Positions 54,717-64,000 of a stretch of DNA of 64,000 nt are shown here, in pieces. Origin of the DNA: Sphaerulina vaccinii (lineage: Eukaryota > Ascomycota > Dothideomycetes > Mycosphaerellales > Mycosphaerellaceae); assembly GCA_022570795.1 (NCBI GenBank), contig JAKUDP010000013.1, forward strand, positions 992,001 to 1,056,000. The letters run 5' to 3'. The notes under the pieces were generated by a model. It saw only the letters and a list, made by a program, of their open reading frames with translations. It did no database searches and was not told where the DNA came from. The position numbers and the translations under genes were made by a program. How positions within the stretch are numbered: position 1 is the stretch's first letter; each line of letters starts with the position of its first letter.

Positions 54717-56318
54717 TCATTGCCTCTTCTTCCCCTCCACCATCTTATTCTTGCTCTTCTTCCGCCGCACTTTCTTCGCTTTCCTCTCCACCCTCCTTTT
54801 CCTCAGCCTAGCCACTATGAATGGAACCGCCGAAGCAAAACCGACAATAACGGTAATTGTGTCCAGAACGTGTACAGCCCACCAGATATGCTGAACACCG
54901 GCCGCACAAGTCGCATACTCGTACTTCCACTCTCCCTCCTGATTATCCCACCAAGCAGAGAGCAATCCAGCATTTCCGCCAAATTCCCCCATCATGCTTC
55001 GTACCGTGATCTCTCTCACGCCAGTCAACTCCGGATCATCCATGGCAAAGGCTGCTTGTCCATACTTCTCGACATGCCATTTCTCCGGTTCTGGCATCTT
55101 CGGCGGTGGTGTATTCGCAAGTCGTTCGTAGTAATCTTCGTCCGATTCGTCTTCGTGTTGGAAGTCTGGTTCCGGAACCTCGAAAGGCTTTTCGATGAGG
55201 GTGCGGGAGTGGTAGGTGTCGCATCCAGCATGGTCGTGGCCGTTCAAGATTATGGACTTCCTTGTACGTTCTGGTCCGACAAGACCTTCAAGAACTCTTG
55301 CGGAAACGTCGTACGAGAGATGGTTTTGTTCTTTTATACCTCCTGCCCAATGCCCATCCTTACTAAAGTGATCGAAGAAAGGTCCATCTGTGCAGATCCC
55401 GGCTTCCTTGTATAGGGGAATGTGGGTCAACAGGATCGTGCCAGATGTGTTCGCGTTTTGTGGGATTTCCCAGTACAGTCGTCCGTTCAAGTGGTCTATA
55501 CTGTCTTGTTGAAGTCCTTCGTGAAAGGCCGGAGAGTCAAGATTCATGGAGTTCAGTATGATCAACCTCAGTTCTGGAATCTCAGCTTTTCCAGTTTCAT
55601 TGAGAGTGAACTTGACCTCATAGTTCACCCTCCCAAATTTCTCCTCAAACCTGTTGATGCGATCTTCATCAATATCTCCCGCATATCCAATATCGTGATT
55701 CCCGGCAACTGCAATGATCCTATTCTTCCAATCCCTACTCTTCTCACCTAGGTCCGAAGCAGGCACGTCTTTATAGTCTGTGACTTCAGCTGGGACTTTC
55801 ACTCCGCCTTTAAACACTTTCTTCCAAAATCTTTCTGATCTGCGAGCGAATTCTGAGTCGTCGATCCATTGACTTCCTAGCAAGTCTCCTAGCACAACTA
55901 CATGTGTAGGATCCGTGTGCCGGCTCACTGTGCGGTAGATGTGCGCCAAGTATGCATCGTTTCCCCAGAGATCCAACTTTTTATGATATGTTCTGAACGC
56001 ATTCGGTATATCCACGTTCAACAATCTCAGACTTTCGCTGCCGATAATGCTGAATTCGGTCTGTTGTATATTGTCCAATATCCTTCGTACACTAGGAAAG
56101 AGTTCTGTATGTCCATTTCCGGGGAGGCTGGTGTCTCCTTCCAGTTGTGGATCTCCGAACGCTAGGAGTCTGAATGGAGCTTGTTCGCTGTTATGGCTGG
56201 GAAAGCTGCATTGATGCCATGTCGGGTAGAAATAGAGGTAGACTGTCGATATCACGGCGGGAACCAGTAGAGCGCAGTAGATGCGAAGGGAAGGAAGATG
56301 GACATTGAGGAAGAAGCA
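54717..56318 (-). CDS. Cdc1/Ted1-type ER metallophosphoesterase, start unresolved
   Basis: About 530 residues. An N-terminal hydrophobic helix (LRIYCALLVPAVISTVYLYF) is followed by a calcineurin-like phosphoesterase: FGDPQLEGD, VVVLGDLLGS, VAGNHDIGY, LTHIPLYKEAG and LNGHDHAGCD supply the metal ligands in order. A C-terminal transmembrane region (GVQHIWWAVHVLDTITVIVG) leads to a Lys/Arg-rich tail. This is the Cdc1/Ted1 layout: ER or Golgi proteins acting on GPI-anchor mannose-ethanolamine phosphate. Oddity: no in-frame ATG exists between TAA at 56319-56321 and the core, and no AG acceptor lies in that stretch. A one-base indel or non-AUG start is needed; nearby ATGs at 56305 and 56328 are in other frames. 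Confidence 0.85.
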   Translation of the reverse strand, partial: CFFLNVHLPSLRIYCALLVPAVISTVYLYFYPTWHQCSFPSHNSEQAPFRLLAFGDPQLEGDTSLPGNGHTELFPSVRRILDNIQQTEFSIIGSESLRLLNVDIPNAFRTYHKKLDLWGNDAYLAHIYRTVSRHTDPTHVVVLGDLLGSQWIDDSEFARRSERFWKKVFKGGVKVPAEVTDYKDVPASDLGEKSRDWKNRIIAVAGNHDIGYAGDIDEDRINRFEEKFGRVNYEVKFTLNETGKAEIPELRLIILNSMNLDSPAFHEGLQQDSIDHLNGRLYWEIPQNANTSGTILLTHIPLYKEAGICTDGPFFDHFSKDGHWAGGIKEQNHLSYDVSARVLEGLVGPERTRKSIILNGHDHAGCDTYHSRTLIEKPFEVPEPDFQHEDESDEDYYERLANTPPPKMPEPEKWHVEKYGQAAFAMDDPELTGVREITVRSMMGEFGGNAGLLSAWWDNQEGEWKYEYATCAAGVQHIWWAVHVLDTITVIVGFASAVPFIVARLRKRRVERKAKKVRRKKSKNKMVEGKKRQ

Positions 56319-56339
56319 TTACCGTCATGGCGAAGGTTT

Positions 56340-57419
56340 GGGGAAGACGTGGAGCGCGTTTTATGGGATATAGACATGGTTCAGGGGAAGTAGGAAGGAG
56401 ATGACTAAGCTGGACGGATATGACAGGATTTTGGGACTGCAGGTCGACATCTTTCTTGCACTATATTCGAGGTATGGCTTGGCGTCACTGTTTAGTATGT
56501 GTTATGTATGATCTGTGCTGTCTTGCTGCTGACTATGCGCAGGCTTGTGAACAGGTGCGAACAAGATGATTAAGGAGTCGTGACAGTGACCTACCTACTG
56601 AACTTGCGTCAAGAACTTCACATCTGGCGGCATTTCCACTCCGTGGCGTCACCATCTCGCTGCTATGGGCCACAGAGAACTTTCTGGTGTGCAGCATGTG
56701 TTTCACTCTCACTGGTATTTCTCCGATATACTGAAGAACAGGGGCTCAGGTCATGGTCTCGCTCAAGGCAGCGTAGTCTCATCTGGTACGTGTAGGATCG
56801 TGAATGTTGAACGTGTCTTGTCTATGGTACCCGATTCTGGTAGCCTTGGCGATTCACGTGGCTGGCGAGTACCACGCCCGGGCGACAGTGACTCAAGACA
56901 ACGCGAAAGTGAGGACAACACTAGCAAACTTTGTTCTTAAGAGACGCAAAGAAGCGACCTGCTTGCATTTTCCAACGATCAGCAACCTTCCAGACTTTGG
57001 CGAGCACATCAGACTTTCACAACATCAAGCCTGCTAGGGCTATCGATATCTTCTCAAGCGAGGTAGATCTGCTCTCCTTCGAGCACTGCTCCACGAACCT
57101 GCGACTTCTCCGCCACTGGAGAGGCAATCAAGCTGCACTTGCGAACACTCAACTACCTCAGAGACATTGGCAAGCACATCGAGTCTCCAGGACAATAAGC
57201 CCGAGTGATAGTTGCTCTCCTTCAAGCACAGCCAACACCTCTTCACAAATCCGCGACACCCCCGCCGTCAGAGAAGCAATCGTCCTGCACTTGTAGAGAC
57301 TCCTCAACTTTCGAGACTCTTGCACGCACATCGAGCCTTCAGGACATCAAGCCCGAGTGACACTTGCTCTCCTTCAAGCTTTCCGCAAATCTGCGACGTC
57401 CACGCCATCGCGTGTCCAG
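56340..57419. other. Intergenic, with imperfect ~150-bp tandem repeats at the right end
   Basis: Left part shows nothing recognisable. From about 57000 to 57420 the sequence is built of repeated blocks (see separate entry) that lead into the ATG at 57420. Confidence 0.45.
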
Positions 57420-57420
57420 A
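57001..57420. repeat. Imperfect tandem repeat, period 143-152 bp
   Basis: The block GCTCTCCTTC starts at 57071, 57214 and 57366, and AAGCCCGAGTGA recurs at about 57198 and 57350 (period 152). Units share TCGAG...CTCC/CAAGCA...CAAATC(C/T)GCGAC motifs. About 2.5-3 copies end at the ATG of the following frame, so they lie in its leader or were once coding. Confidence 0.7.
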
Positions 57421-60119
57421 TGTCGGAGCCACGCGATGTGCAACGGGAGATCGAGGCTCACATGAAGGTGCTGGAGGCGAAGTTCATGAGCAGAGACGAC
57501 CACTTGTACCAGAGAGGTCTCTCCAAGATCAACACACGCCTGCAAAACTACCTCCCTCCTGACGCCAATCTGCGTCTTCGGGACAAGGACAGCGCCGGCC
57601 TACACCAAGATATCTACAAGTATGTACAAGAGACATTGCTCAACATGGTGATCCGTGAACACGAAGTTGGTGCTCTCGCTCTGTCGGGTGAAGCGAGCGG
57701 CTTTCTCGACGACTTGAAACAGCATTTTACGCTTCTCGTGGAACCAGCACTCACCATGGTAATCAACCCCCGACCGGATGACTCGTCCCGATCTCATCGC
57801 CCTTCCAGAGATGACTTACCAGCTGCTCTACAAGGGTTGAAGGATCACGCCATGGACGTGAGGAAGGCCACCTCGCAATCGAATGGCCTTGAGCAGGCTC
57901 CAAACATCATCCACTTCGTGCTGGGTCTGCTCGAAGCATGTCGTATCTACAAAAGCAAGGACTACCTGTTTTCCGAGCACATGTCCTACTTTCTTGTCCT
58001 GCTACGAGCGTGTCATTCTGCCACCGACGAGACAAGCCTCAAGGCTGCGGTCGACCGCCTAACGAAGTACATCTTCCTCACCAGCTGCGGCAAGATGGTC
58101 CGTCGCCTGGCATATGGCTCGGGATAACGCCGACTGTTCGACATCATTACAGCAGACGTGCACGAGAACCGCCTCCCAAGTCATGCCAGACCCGTCCCTC
58201 AAAAGCTGCAAGCCCCGCCAACTGTACAGCAAGCGGCATTGCTGCGACCTTTATTGCTCAAAATCGAGAACGCTACAGCTGCTTAGGTGGAGAAGGTTCT
58301 CGCAGGTCCTTACGATCAAGAAGGCAGATATCGCTTCCATTACGTTTTGCGCACTCGTGTCATGAACGTTGCTAAAGCCTTAACCAAGCTGAAGGACGCG
58401 ATGACTCGGTTCACCACTCTCAAAGACAAGCACAAGAATGACTGCCCGGCACCACCTTGCGCGGACATCGAGAAGCTGGTCGATCGCGCTTCTCGAGCTG
58501 TACGTCACTTGACCTTACTGCAGCACCGCTTCAAGGACGTAATGATTCCTCACCTTGAATGGCTCGCAGACCTTGCAGGCGTCAACGATGAAGGCAAGTC
58601 ACCAGACTGGACGAGAGACGAAGGTGCATCAAGCCCTCTGCCAGGCACTCCGCAGGCAGGTCTCACCGGAGCGAGCACAACCAGGGCATCAGGTTCCACG
58701 CCCTCAGAGGCTGTGGAAGACGACAACGATCCAGGAAAAGACAACTTCGACGATGAAGATGCCGAGTTCAGGTTCATCGAATCGCAAGATTATCCTACAC
58801 AGTCGACCAGATTCGCAGCCGTTTCGAACAAGTTCCTTCAGCTGATGTGTCTACACGACCACTGCTTGATACGTGCAACGACGTTCGATGCGAGCAGGAA
58901 GAGTCAACTTGAGCAGCACCAGTCCAAGTTGATCCTGAAAGCAGAGATCAGCGTCGTCGAAGTTCGTTACAACTCAGCAGATACAGAGGTCAAGTCCTTG
59001 AAGGAGTGTCTGTAGAAACTCAAGGAGCGTGATGACGAAGCACTCAAGGAGAAGAACAAGAAATCAAAGCTGAACGAGAAATCAAAGCTGAACGAGAAAT
59101 CAAAGCTGAACGAGAAATCAAAGCTGAATATTGAGGCACTGACAGAGTGGTTCAAGAAGCAAAACACCAAGAAGGACAAGCATGGCAAGGATGTGGAGAT
59201 TGAGACGGATCTTCTGACCAAGACCTGGGGCTTCAAAGGCTCCATCCACTGCGAAGCGGAGTTGATGGCTTTTCAAGCTGCCATTCGCGACGAAGAGCTG
59301 CTCAGGTTCATCATCGAAGGCTGGATCGTGTCAAACGATCGCTGCGCCATCGAGGTTGCTTTGTTCAAGATGTTCGCGAAGTGGCTTCCACTTATGCATG
59401 TCTCCAAGCGCTGCTGCCCACCTTGCTGGTGCCTTCTCGAGACCATGGAGAGTGACGAGACCTTCTTCGCCGGTCACGTCCTCAAAGACGGCAAGCTACA
59501 GTACGGAGCACCAGGCACACATCCGCAGTGGTCTGCCTTGGCTTTGCCTGCATGGATCCCTAAGGCGCAAGGCGAAGCTGTTCTTGTTTTCCACGAGAAG
59601 GAAGCGATCAAGATGTTGCTGCGAATTCAGCAAGACGAGGAGGAGGTCAATCGCATTCTGAGCGATCCTACGAATAACAGTTCGCCACTCAGTGATCAGA
59701 TGGGCAATGTCGAGCAGCCTGGTGAAGATGACGATGATGACGACGATGACAATTATCCATCAACTGCTGCTACTGGAAAGACTTCTAGCCGACTTCTGAC
59801 CCCAACTCCCGGCAGGACTCGTCAGACAGGTGTTGGTGCTTCACCTGCATCATCGCCTCTCAACTACGAACAGTCCACTGAGTTCGTCCCGCGCTTTCAG
59901 GGCAACACAGCCGGTCATGAGACATGGTCGTCGCCTATCTCAATGCGAAGCCATCGCCTCGGCACACCTGAACCCGTTACACCTTCTGGACATCTGCAAG
60001 TACCAGCAATTGTTACAGAGAGTCCGGGAAAGCACAGACGTGATGCTCATGGGACTGATCCATACGACCATGACGAAGAGACCGTACCACACCTCGTCGG
60101 GAGCTCAAAGAAGCGCTAG
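57420..60119 (+). pseudogene. 900-codon lineage-specific gene with three in-frame stops
   Basis: One frame, no frameshift, from ATG 57420 to TAG 60119, broken at TAA 58125-58127, TAG 58284-58286 and TAG 59013-59015. First part (235 residues) is helical: MKVLEAKFMSRDDHLYQRGL and ACRIYKSKDYLFSEHMSYFL. Between the first two stops is an open 52-codon segment, then 242 codons of helix with Cys motif DCPAPPCADIEKL. After the third stop an 18-bp repeat encodes four KSKLNE units, then a Cys-rich stretch (SKRCCPPCWCLLE), a poly-Asp run and a disordered tail. No known domain. Introns that would remove each stop are not evident. Either a recently inactivated gene or one expressed by recoding; see findings. 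Codon pattern looks coding throughout. Confidence 0.55.
59061..59130 (+). repeat. 18-bp in-frame tandem repeat, four copies
   Basis: Units AAATCAAAGCTGAACGAG begin at 59061, 59079, 59097 and 59115 (last one truncated) and encode K-S-K-L-N-E. It keeps the frame of the 57420-60119 open reading frame, just after its third stop. Confidence 0.9.
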
Positions 60120-61190
60120 GGTTAGCAACAGGAAGTCTCTGTCGGAATTTCAGCGACTATGGCGCTTAGGGTGGACGATGGAGCGAGATGGAAAGAGTGT
60201 TGGAAAGTCAGAGAGTTAGTGGCATGGTCTGGTTGTTTCTCTGCCAGGAACTTAACGACTGCGGCACTTCGGATGGCGATGGAGGAAGGTGAAAAGAGTG
60301 TTTGAAGATCAGAGCTGATCGCATGGTCTGTCTGAGAGGAACCGATGAATGATAATGAGCAATGGAGAGAAGGCAGGGAATGCTTTGATGAAAGTCATGA
60401 ATGTTGATAGACCACAATGTTCAGTTTACATATGTGCCACTACCAGTAAACTCAGCATCTTTGACGACCCCATTCGTGCCACCACCATTCGCCTGAGACT
60501 TCTCCTTCACAACATCCTCCCATCCCATCCCCTCCCTCAAAAACTTCTTCACGGATGACTAAGCGAGATGCGGGATTTTGGATTTTGGGACTTCAGAAGA
60601 CACCTTTCTTACACTCCAATTCGTTTTGTCAACGTGAGGGCAACATACTGCGTCAGCGAGTGCACGGAAGTCAGGACTACGCACTTCACAATAAGTGCTC
60701 TCGGGATACCAGATCAGCCTCGAACAGGACTCTTCAAGCACAGCGAGCGTCTCGATATGTGTCGCCTACTCGGAGTTCGAGCATACCATCTCGCAGACAG
60801 ATGTAATGGCTGAAGCTTCCGTAGGTCATACATCCGGACGTGCTCTTGGCAATTGGAGTATTCTCTGAGCTCTTAATGTCAACCAGCTCCCGGCCTGCCG
60901 AAGGACTACTGCGAGTACGAACTCTATTGTGTAGCTTGCCAGGCGCCATTGGAGCAGCCGAGCACATCTGACAGTTGACCGAGCTATGGTATGCAGGCAG
61001 GCGAGCGCGATGTGCAACATGCCGGTCCACGGGAGCTGGTCGCATTCGGCACGATCACCAGGCTGGCTCAGCAGAAGCTGCTTTTGCATTGCTTCTTCTC
61101 GTTCTGCTCACAGGAGGCTCTCTGCAGTGTCCTGATGAGCTTTCTAGAAGCCTTATCTCTGCTAGAAGCGCTCAGACTACTAAAGACAAG
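60120..61190. other. Intergenic, trehalase upstream region
   Basis: About 1.07 kb with short frames on both strands and no motif. Frame 60975-61286 runs through the start of the trehalase but shows no family similarity. An upstream exon encoding the usual trehalase N-terminus was looked for here and not found. Confidence 0.4.
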
Positions 61191-63466
61191 ATGGCGAAGC
61201 TCGTAGGTGAACATTATCGAATCACTGAATGCAAGGCTGACGTGCACGAAAGACCTCCAAAGCAGAGTCATGGACTTGCGGTTTGAACAGTCGATCTTCA
61301 ATGGCGGTCATATCAACGACTGATGAAACTGTGCAGCAGACAATCTTGATATACTCCTGTCGAAATCCTTTAAAGTCGAGGTTGATAGTGTTAAGAAAGC
61401 ACTACTTGCGCAAGAAGACACTGATAGCGATGGCAAGATCACTATTGCTGACAGAGGGCCCAAGGTCATCATCTCGCCTCACAATCTCAGGCAAAGCACT
61501 AATGAGCATCAGTCTTTCCGCATCCAGACGACGGATCACAAGGATGATGTGGACATCACAGGCACCTATTGCCTCTCGAATCTCCTTCAAGAACTAACAC
61601 TAGCGGCCAACGCAGGCCAAACTCAAGCCGACATACCAGGGTCACTCATAGCAGAGAACCCTGTCGACCGCATTAGTCGTCGTATCAAGACCACGTTCTG
61701 GCCATCTTTGTTTCGCCAGCTAGATGAATCCCTCATTCAGATCGTAGCTCTTGACACCAAGGATCACGGAGACGATCCACGACCACGGATATATATTCCT
61801 CATGCGCTACCAGAGCAGTATCGATACTATCTGAAACTCGCGTTGAAGTATCCAGCGCTCAGACTTGAGGTTTTATCACTTCCACCAGCAAGTGAGACAG
61901 CCGATCCGCTCGTGATTCGAGAGAAGCCAGGTATACTTGCTCTCGGTATGAGGAAGATCGAAGGCATACCGCGTGGTTTACGTTATGTTGTGCCAGGCGG
62001 TCGCTTCAACGAGTTCTACTACTGGGTATGTAATTTTCACCTTCCAGCATACAGTTGTGACTGACTGCTTGTATGTAGGACAGTCACTTTGCCGCCATAG
62101 GTCTACTGGAAGCCGGCTATCTCGCTGTCGTAGAGGACATCGTCGCCCAGATGATTTTCCAGATCGAACACTACGGATGTATCTTGAACGCCAATCGCTC
62201 GTACTACTTGGGCAGATCGCAGCCACCGTTCCTTACAGACCTTGTCATACGGACTTACAAGTATATGCTGCAACATGCGCCTGGTAGAGCAGATGAATTT
62301 CTCAAGGAAGGCACACTCGCTGCCATCAAGGAGTATCATCAAGTATGGATATCGGAGCCAAGGTTGGATACTGCATCAGGTTTGTCGCGATATCGACCCA
62401 CGAGACATGGCATACCTCCTGAAGTAGAGCCTGGGCACTTCGATTGGTTCTTGCAGAAGTATGCTACGAAGTACGGCTTGACGATCCGGGAGCTGGCGAT
62501 CGCATACAACAGTCGCCACATCGTGGACTCAGAAATGGACGACTTCTTCCTCCACGATGCTGCTGTGCGAGAGTCAGGACATGATACCTCGTAAGTCTCA
62601 TAACGCATCATGTGATACACGACTAACACTGTACCAGCTATCGACTTGAAGGCCAGGCAGCCGATCTCGCAACTATAGATCTCCAATGTCTACTCTATAA
62701 GTACGAAACAGATATTGCATGGGCGATCAAGAATATCTTCGCAGACGACCTTACCATACCTTCAGACCATGGCCCCAGCCTGGCCAACACCTCAGACTAC
62801 TGGACCTACAAAGCTATCAACCGGCGGGCGACAGTCAACAAGCTGTGCTGGAACGAAGAGACGAGCATGTTCCACGACTACAACACAGCCACTCGTCTTC
62901 AAACACCCTACAAATCCTTGACAACATTCTTGTCTCTCTGGTCCGGCCTCGCAACTCCAGCTCACGCCAGTCAGCTCGTCACTAACGCTTTATCTCTCTT
63001 CGAAGAAGTCGGCGGTTGCGTCTCAACAGTCAAACAACCTCCACCCATCCATGCCAGTGATCCAGAACTGCGACAAAGACAATGGGACTATCCCTATGGC
63101 TGGGCTCCTCATCAAATGCTCCTCTGGGAAGGTCTTGTGAAATACAATTACCACGACATCGCTGAGCGACTCGCTTACAAATGGCTCTACCTACTCACGA
63201 AGATCGCGGTAGAGAATAATGGAATGCTTACTGAGAGATATGATGTTACGAAATTGGACTTTGGGACTGGAGGAGATGTCGTTGAGTATGGGAATCAAGG
63301 AGTTGATTTCAAAGGAGTCGCGATGGAAGGCTTTGGATGGACAAATGCGAGCTATACGCATGGGTTGACTATGATTGGTGATGAATCGAAGGAGTGTTTG
63401 CGGAAGGGTGTGCGATGGGAAGATGTTATCAAAGAAAGAGGGACGATTACGAATGGGCACGTATAG
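61191..63466 (+). CDS. Neutral trehalase (GH37), N-terminally short
   Basis: Four exons: 61191-61206, 61340-62025, 62079-62590, 62638-63466 (introns 133, 53, 47 nt), 680 residues. Trehalase signature 1 is rebuilt across intron 2 as PGGRFNEFYYW|DSHFAA, and signature 2 is QWDYPYGWAP. A Ca-binding-like loop DTDSDGKITIADRG near residue 30 is the neutral-trehalase hallmark. Likely acid is the Asp in ESGHDTS and base the Glu in MEGFGWTNASY. Neutral trehalases hydrolyse cytosolic trehalose to glucose and usually start with 80-100 residues bearing PKA/14-3-3 sites; here only about 25 residues precede the Ca loop. Exon 1 is chosen because ATG GCG AAG CTC GTA G joins in phase to the family-like sequence, but an upstream exon may be missed. 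Confidence 0.85.
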
Positions 63467-63576
63467 GACAAAAGAGGAAAGACAAGGCAAAACAGTCGCC
63501 TTCGCCTATGCCTTGCAGACCTTGCGTCCCTTTGAAGTCGTTAAGGCTTCAAGACTAGGCTGCGAATCGAATAAAT

Positions 63577-63623
63577 AGCATCAGCTGTACTGATGACTTA
63601 CAAGTCTGACGACTGTTGACAAG
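63577..63623. repeat. Dispersed element, internally deleted copy
   Basis: Shares AGCATCA(G/A)(C/T)TGTACTGA(T/C)GACTTACA and then GACGACTGTTG with 63793-63847, but lacks the middle CTAGACCACG block. Confidence 0.5.
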
Positions 63624-63792
63624 TCCATGAACTGACCTCATCTATTAAGGTTCAGAGGCTCGTTTAGGAAGCAAAAGACCAGTTCCAGTACAGTGGCAAA
63701 ATAGTCGTTCGCGCCAATTGAGACGCGAGACTACATGCCACCAGTTCAAGTCCTTGAGGCTTGATCAGTAAGACGTCCAGTCTGCTAAGTCA

Positions 63793-63851
63793 AGCATCAA
63801 TTGTACTGACGACTTACAGCCATTCCACTAGACCACGGACGACTATTGTGA
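63793..63851. repeat. Dispersed element, copy 2
   Basis: Contains GACGACTTACAG and CTAGACCACGGACGACT, the blocks shared with the copy at 54494-54537. The minus strand carries TGGTCTAGTGG, an exact match to the pol III A-box form TRGYNNANNGG, at about 63824-63834. It lacks a foldable tRNA and an in-line B box (the nearby TTCAAGTCC at 63747 is on the opposite strand). A tRNA-derived SINE fragment is a possibility. Confidence 0.6.
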
Positions 63852-64000
63852 AAGGATAAATCTGTCTCGCACATCTACTCTCACACTTCCCCAAGCAGGA
63901 TACCTGACAGTCTACCTTCCTGGGTCGAGCTACTTCGGTGCAATCTTCGAAGTCCTCGAAAAAGTGAAGCACAGCCCAGCGTTGAGCTATATACTTTTTT

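Larger units (their letters stand above)
63467..64000. other. 3' flank of the trehalase with element copies
   Basis: About 530 bp to the window edge holding two copies of the dispersed element. No gene recognised before the window ends. Confidence 0.5.

Noticed and set aside
63745..63851. tRNA gene
   Set aside because: An A-box-like TGGTCTAGTGG lies on the minus strand but the only B-box-like sequence is on the plus strand; no cloverleaf folds.

Overview
The window is nuclear DNA of a filamentous ascomycete. Genes have few, short (45-155 nt) GT-AG introns with CTAAC/CTGAC-like branch sites, are interleaved on both strands, and encode Pezizomycotina families: a SUR7/PalI protein, a Rogdi/Rav2 homologue, a CysG-like siroheme enzyme, a Gemin2-like factor and a neutral trehalase. 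The mix of families looks like a dothideomycete (Mycosphaerella relatives), but that is an impression and was not tested.

Layout. 0-7 kb: 3' part of an MFS drug/H+ antiporter (+), siroheme synthase (-), RAVE subunit Rav2/Rogdi (-), SUR7-like membrane protein (+). 7.6-12 kb: accessory stretch with a 30/29-bp minisatellite, a coiled-coil acidic protein (-), a head-to-head gene with Zn2Cys6-like, WW-like and J-like (HPD) motifs broken by one in-frame stop, and a 74-bp tandem repeat. 12-24 kb: secreted type-B carboxylesterase/lipase, eight-exon Hsp70-like ATPase (-), coiled-coil protein with an in-frame stop, Gemin2-like, M20 amidohydrolase, a helix-hairpin-helix-like fungal protein, and a putative GPI-anchored protein (-). 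26-34 kb: long conserved coiled-coil protein whose frame continues past its stop into WQ(E/D)A repeats, a mitochondrial Mth938/NDUFAF3-like protein (-), and an SGNH hydrolase with fibronectin-III-like repeats. 37-45 kb: three Myb/SANT genes on the same strand. 47-56 kb: two small related ORFs, a 1,123-residue disordered conserved fungal protein (-), and a Cdc1/Ted1-type metallophosphoesterase (-). 57-64 kb: a 900-codon frame with three in-frame stops, a neutral trehalase with a very short N-terminus, and copies of a small dispersed repeat.

Housekeeping genes cover sulfur assimilation (siroheme for sulfite/nitrite reductase), V-ATPase assembly, cell cortex, snRNP assembly, complex I assembly, ER lipid/GPI remodelling and trehalose use. 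They are unrelated neighbours; nothing resembles an operon or a biosynthetic cluster. The most unusual feature is that several lineage-specific coiled-coil genes have frames that continue unshifted past one or more stop codons, while the recognisable housekeeping genes do not. Recent nonsense decay is the simplest reading; readthrough or RNA editing can be tested. Some gene models have unresolved 5' ends or phase problems, noted per entry. Splice sites were placed by eye from consensus, phase and family motifs.
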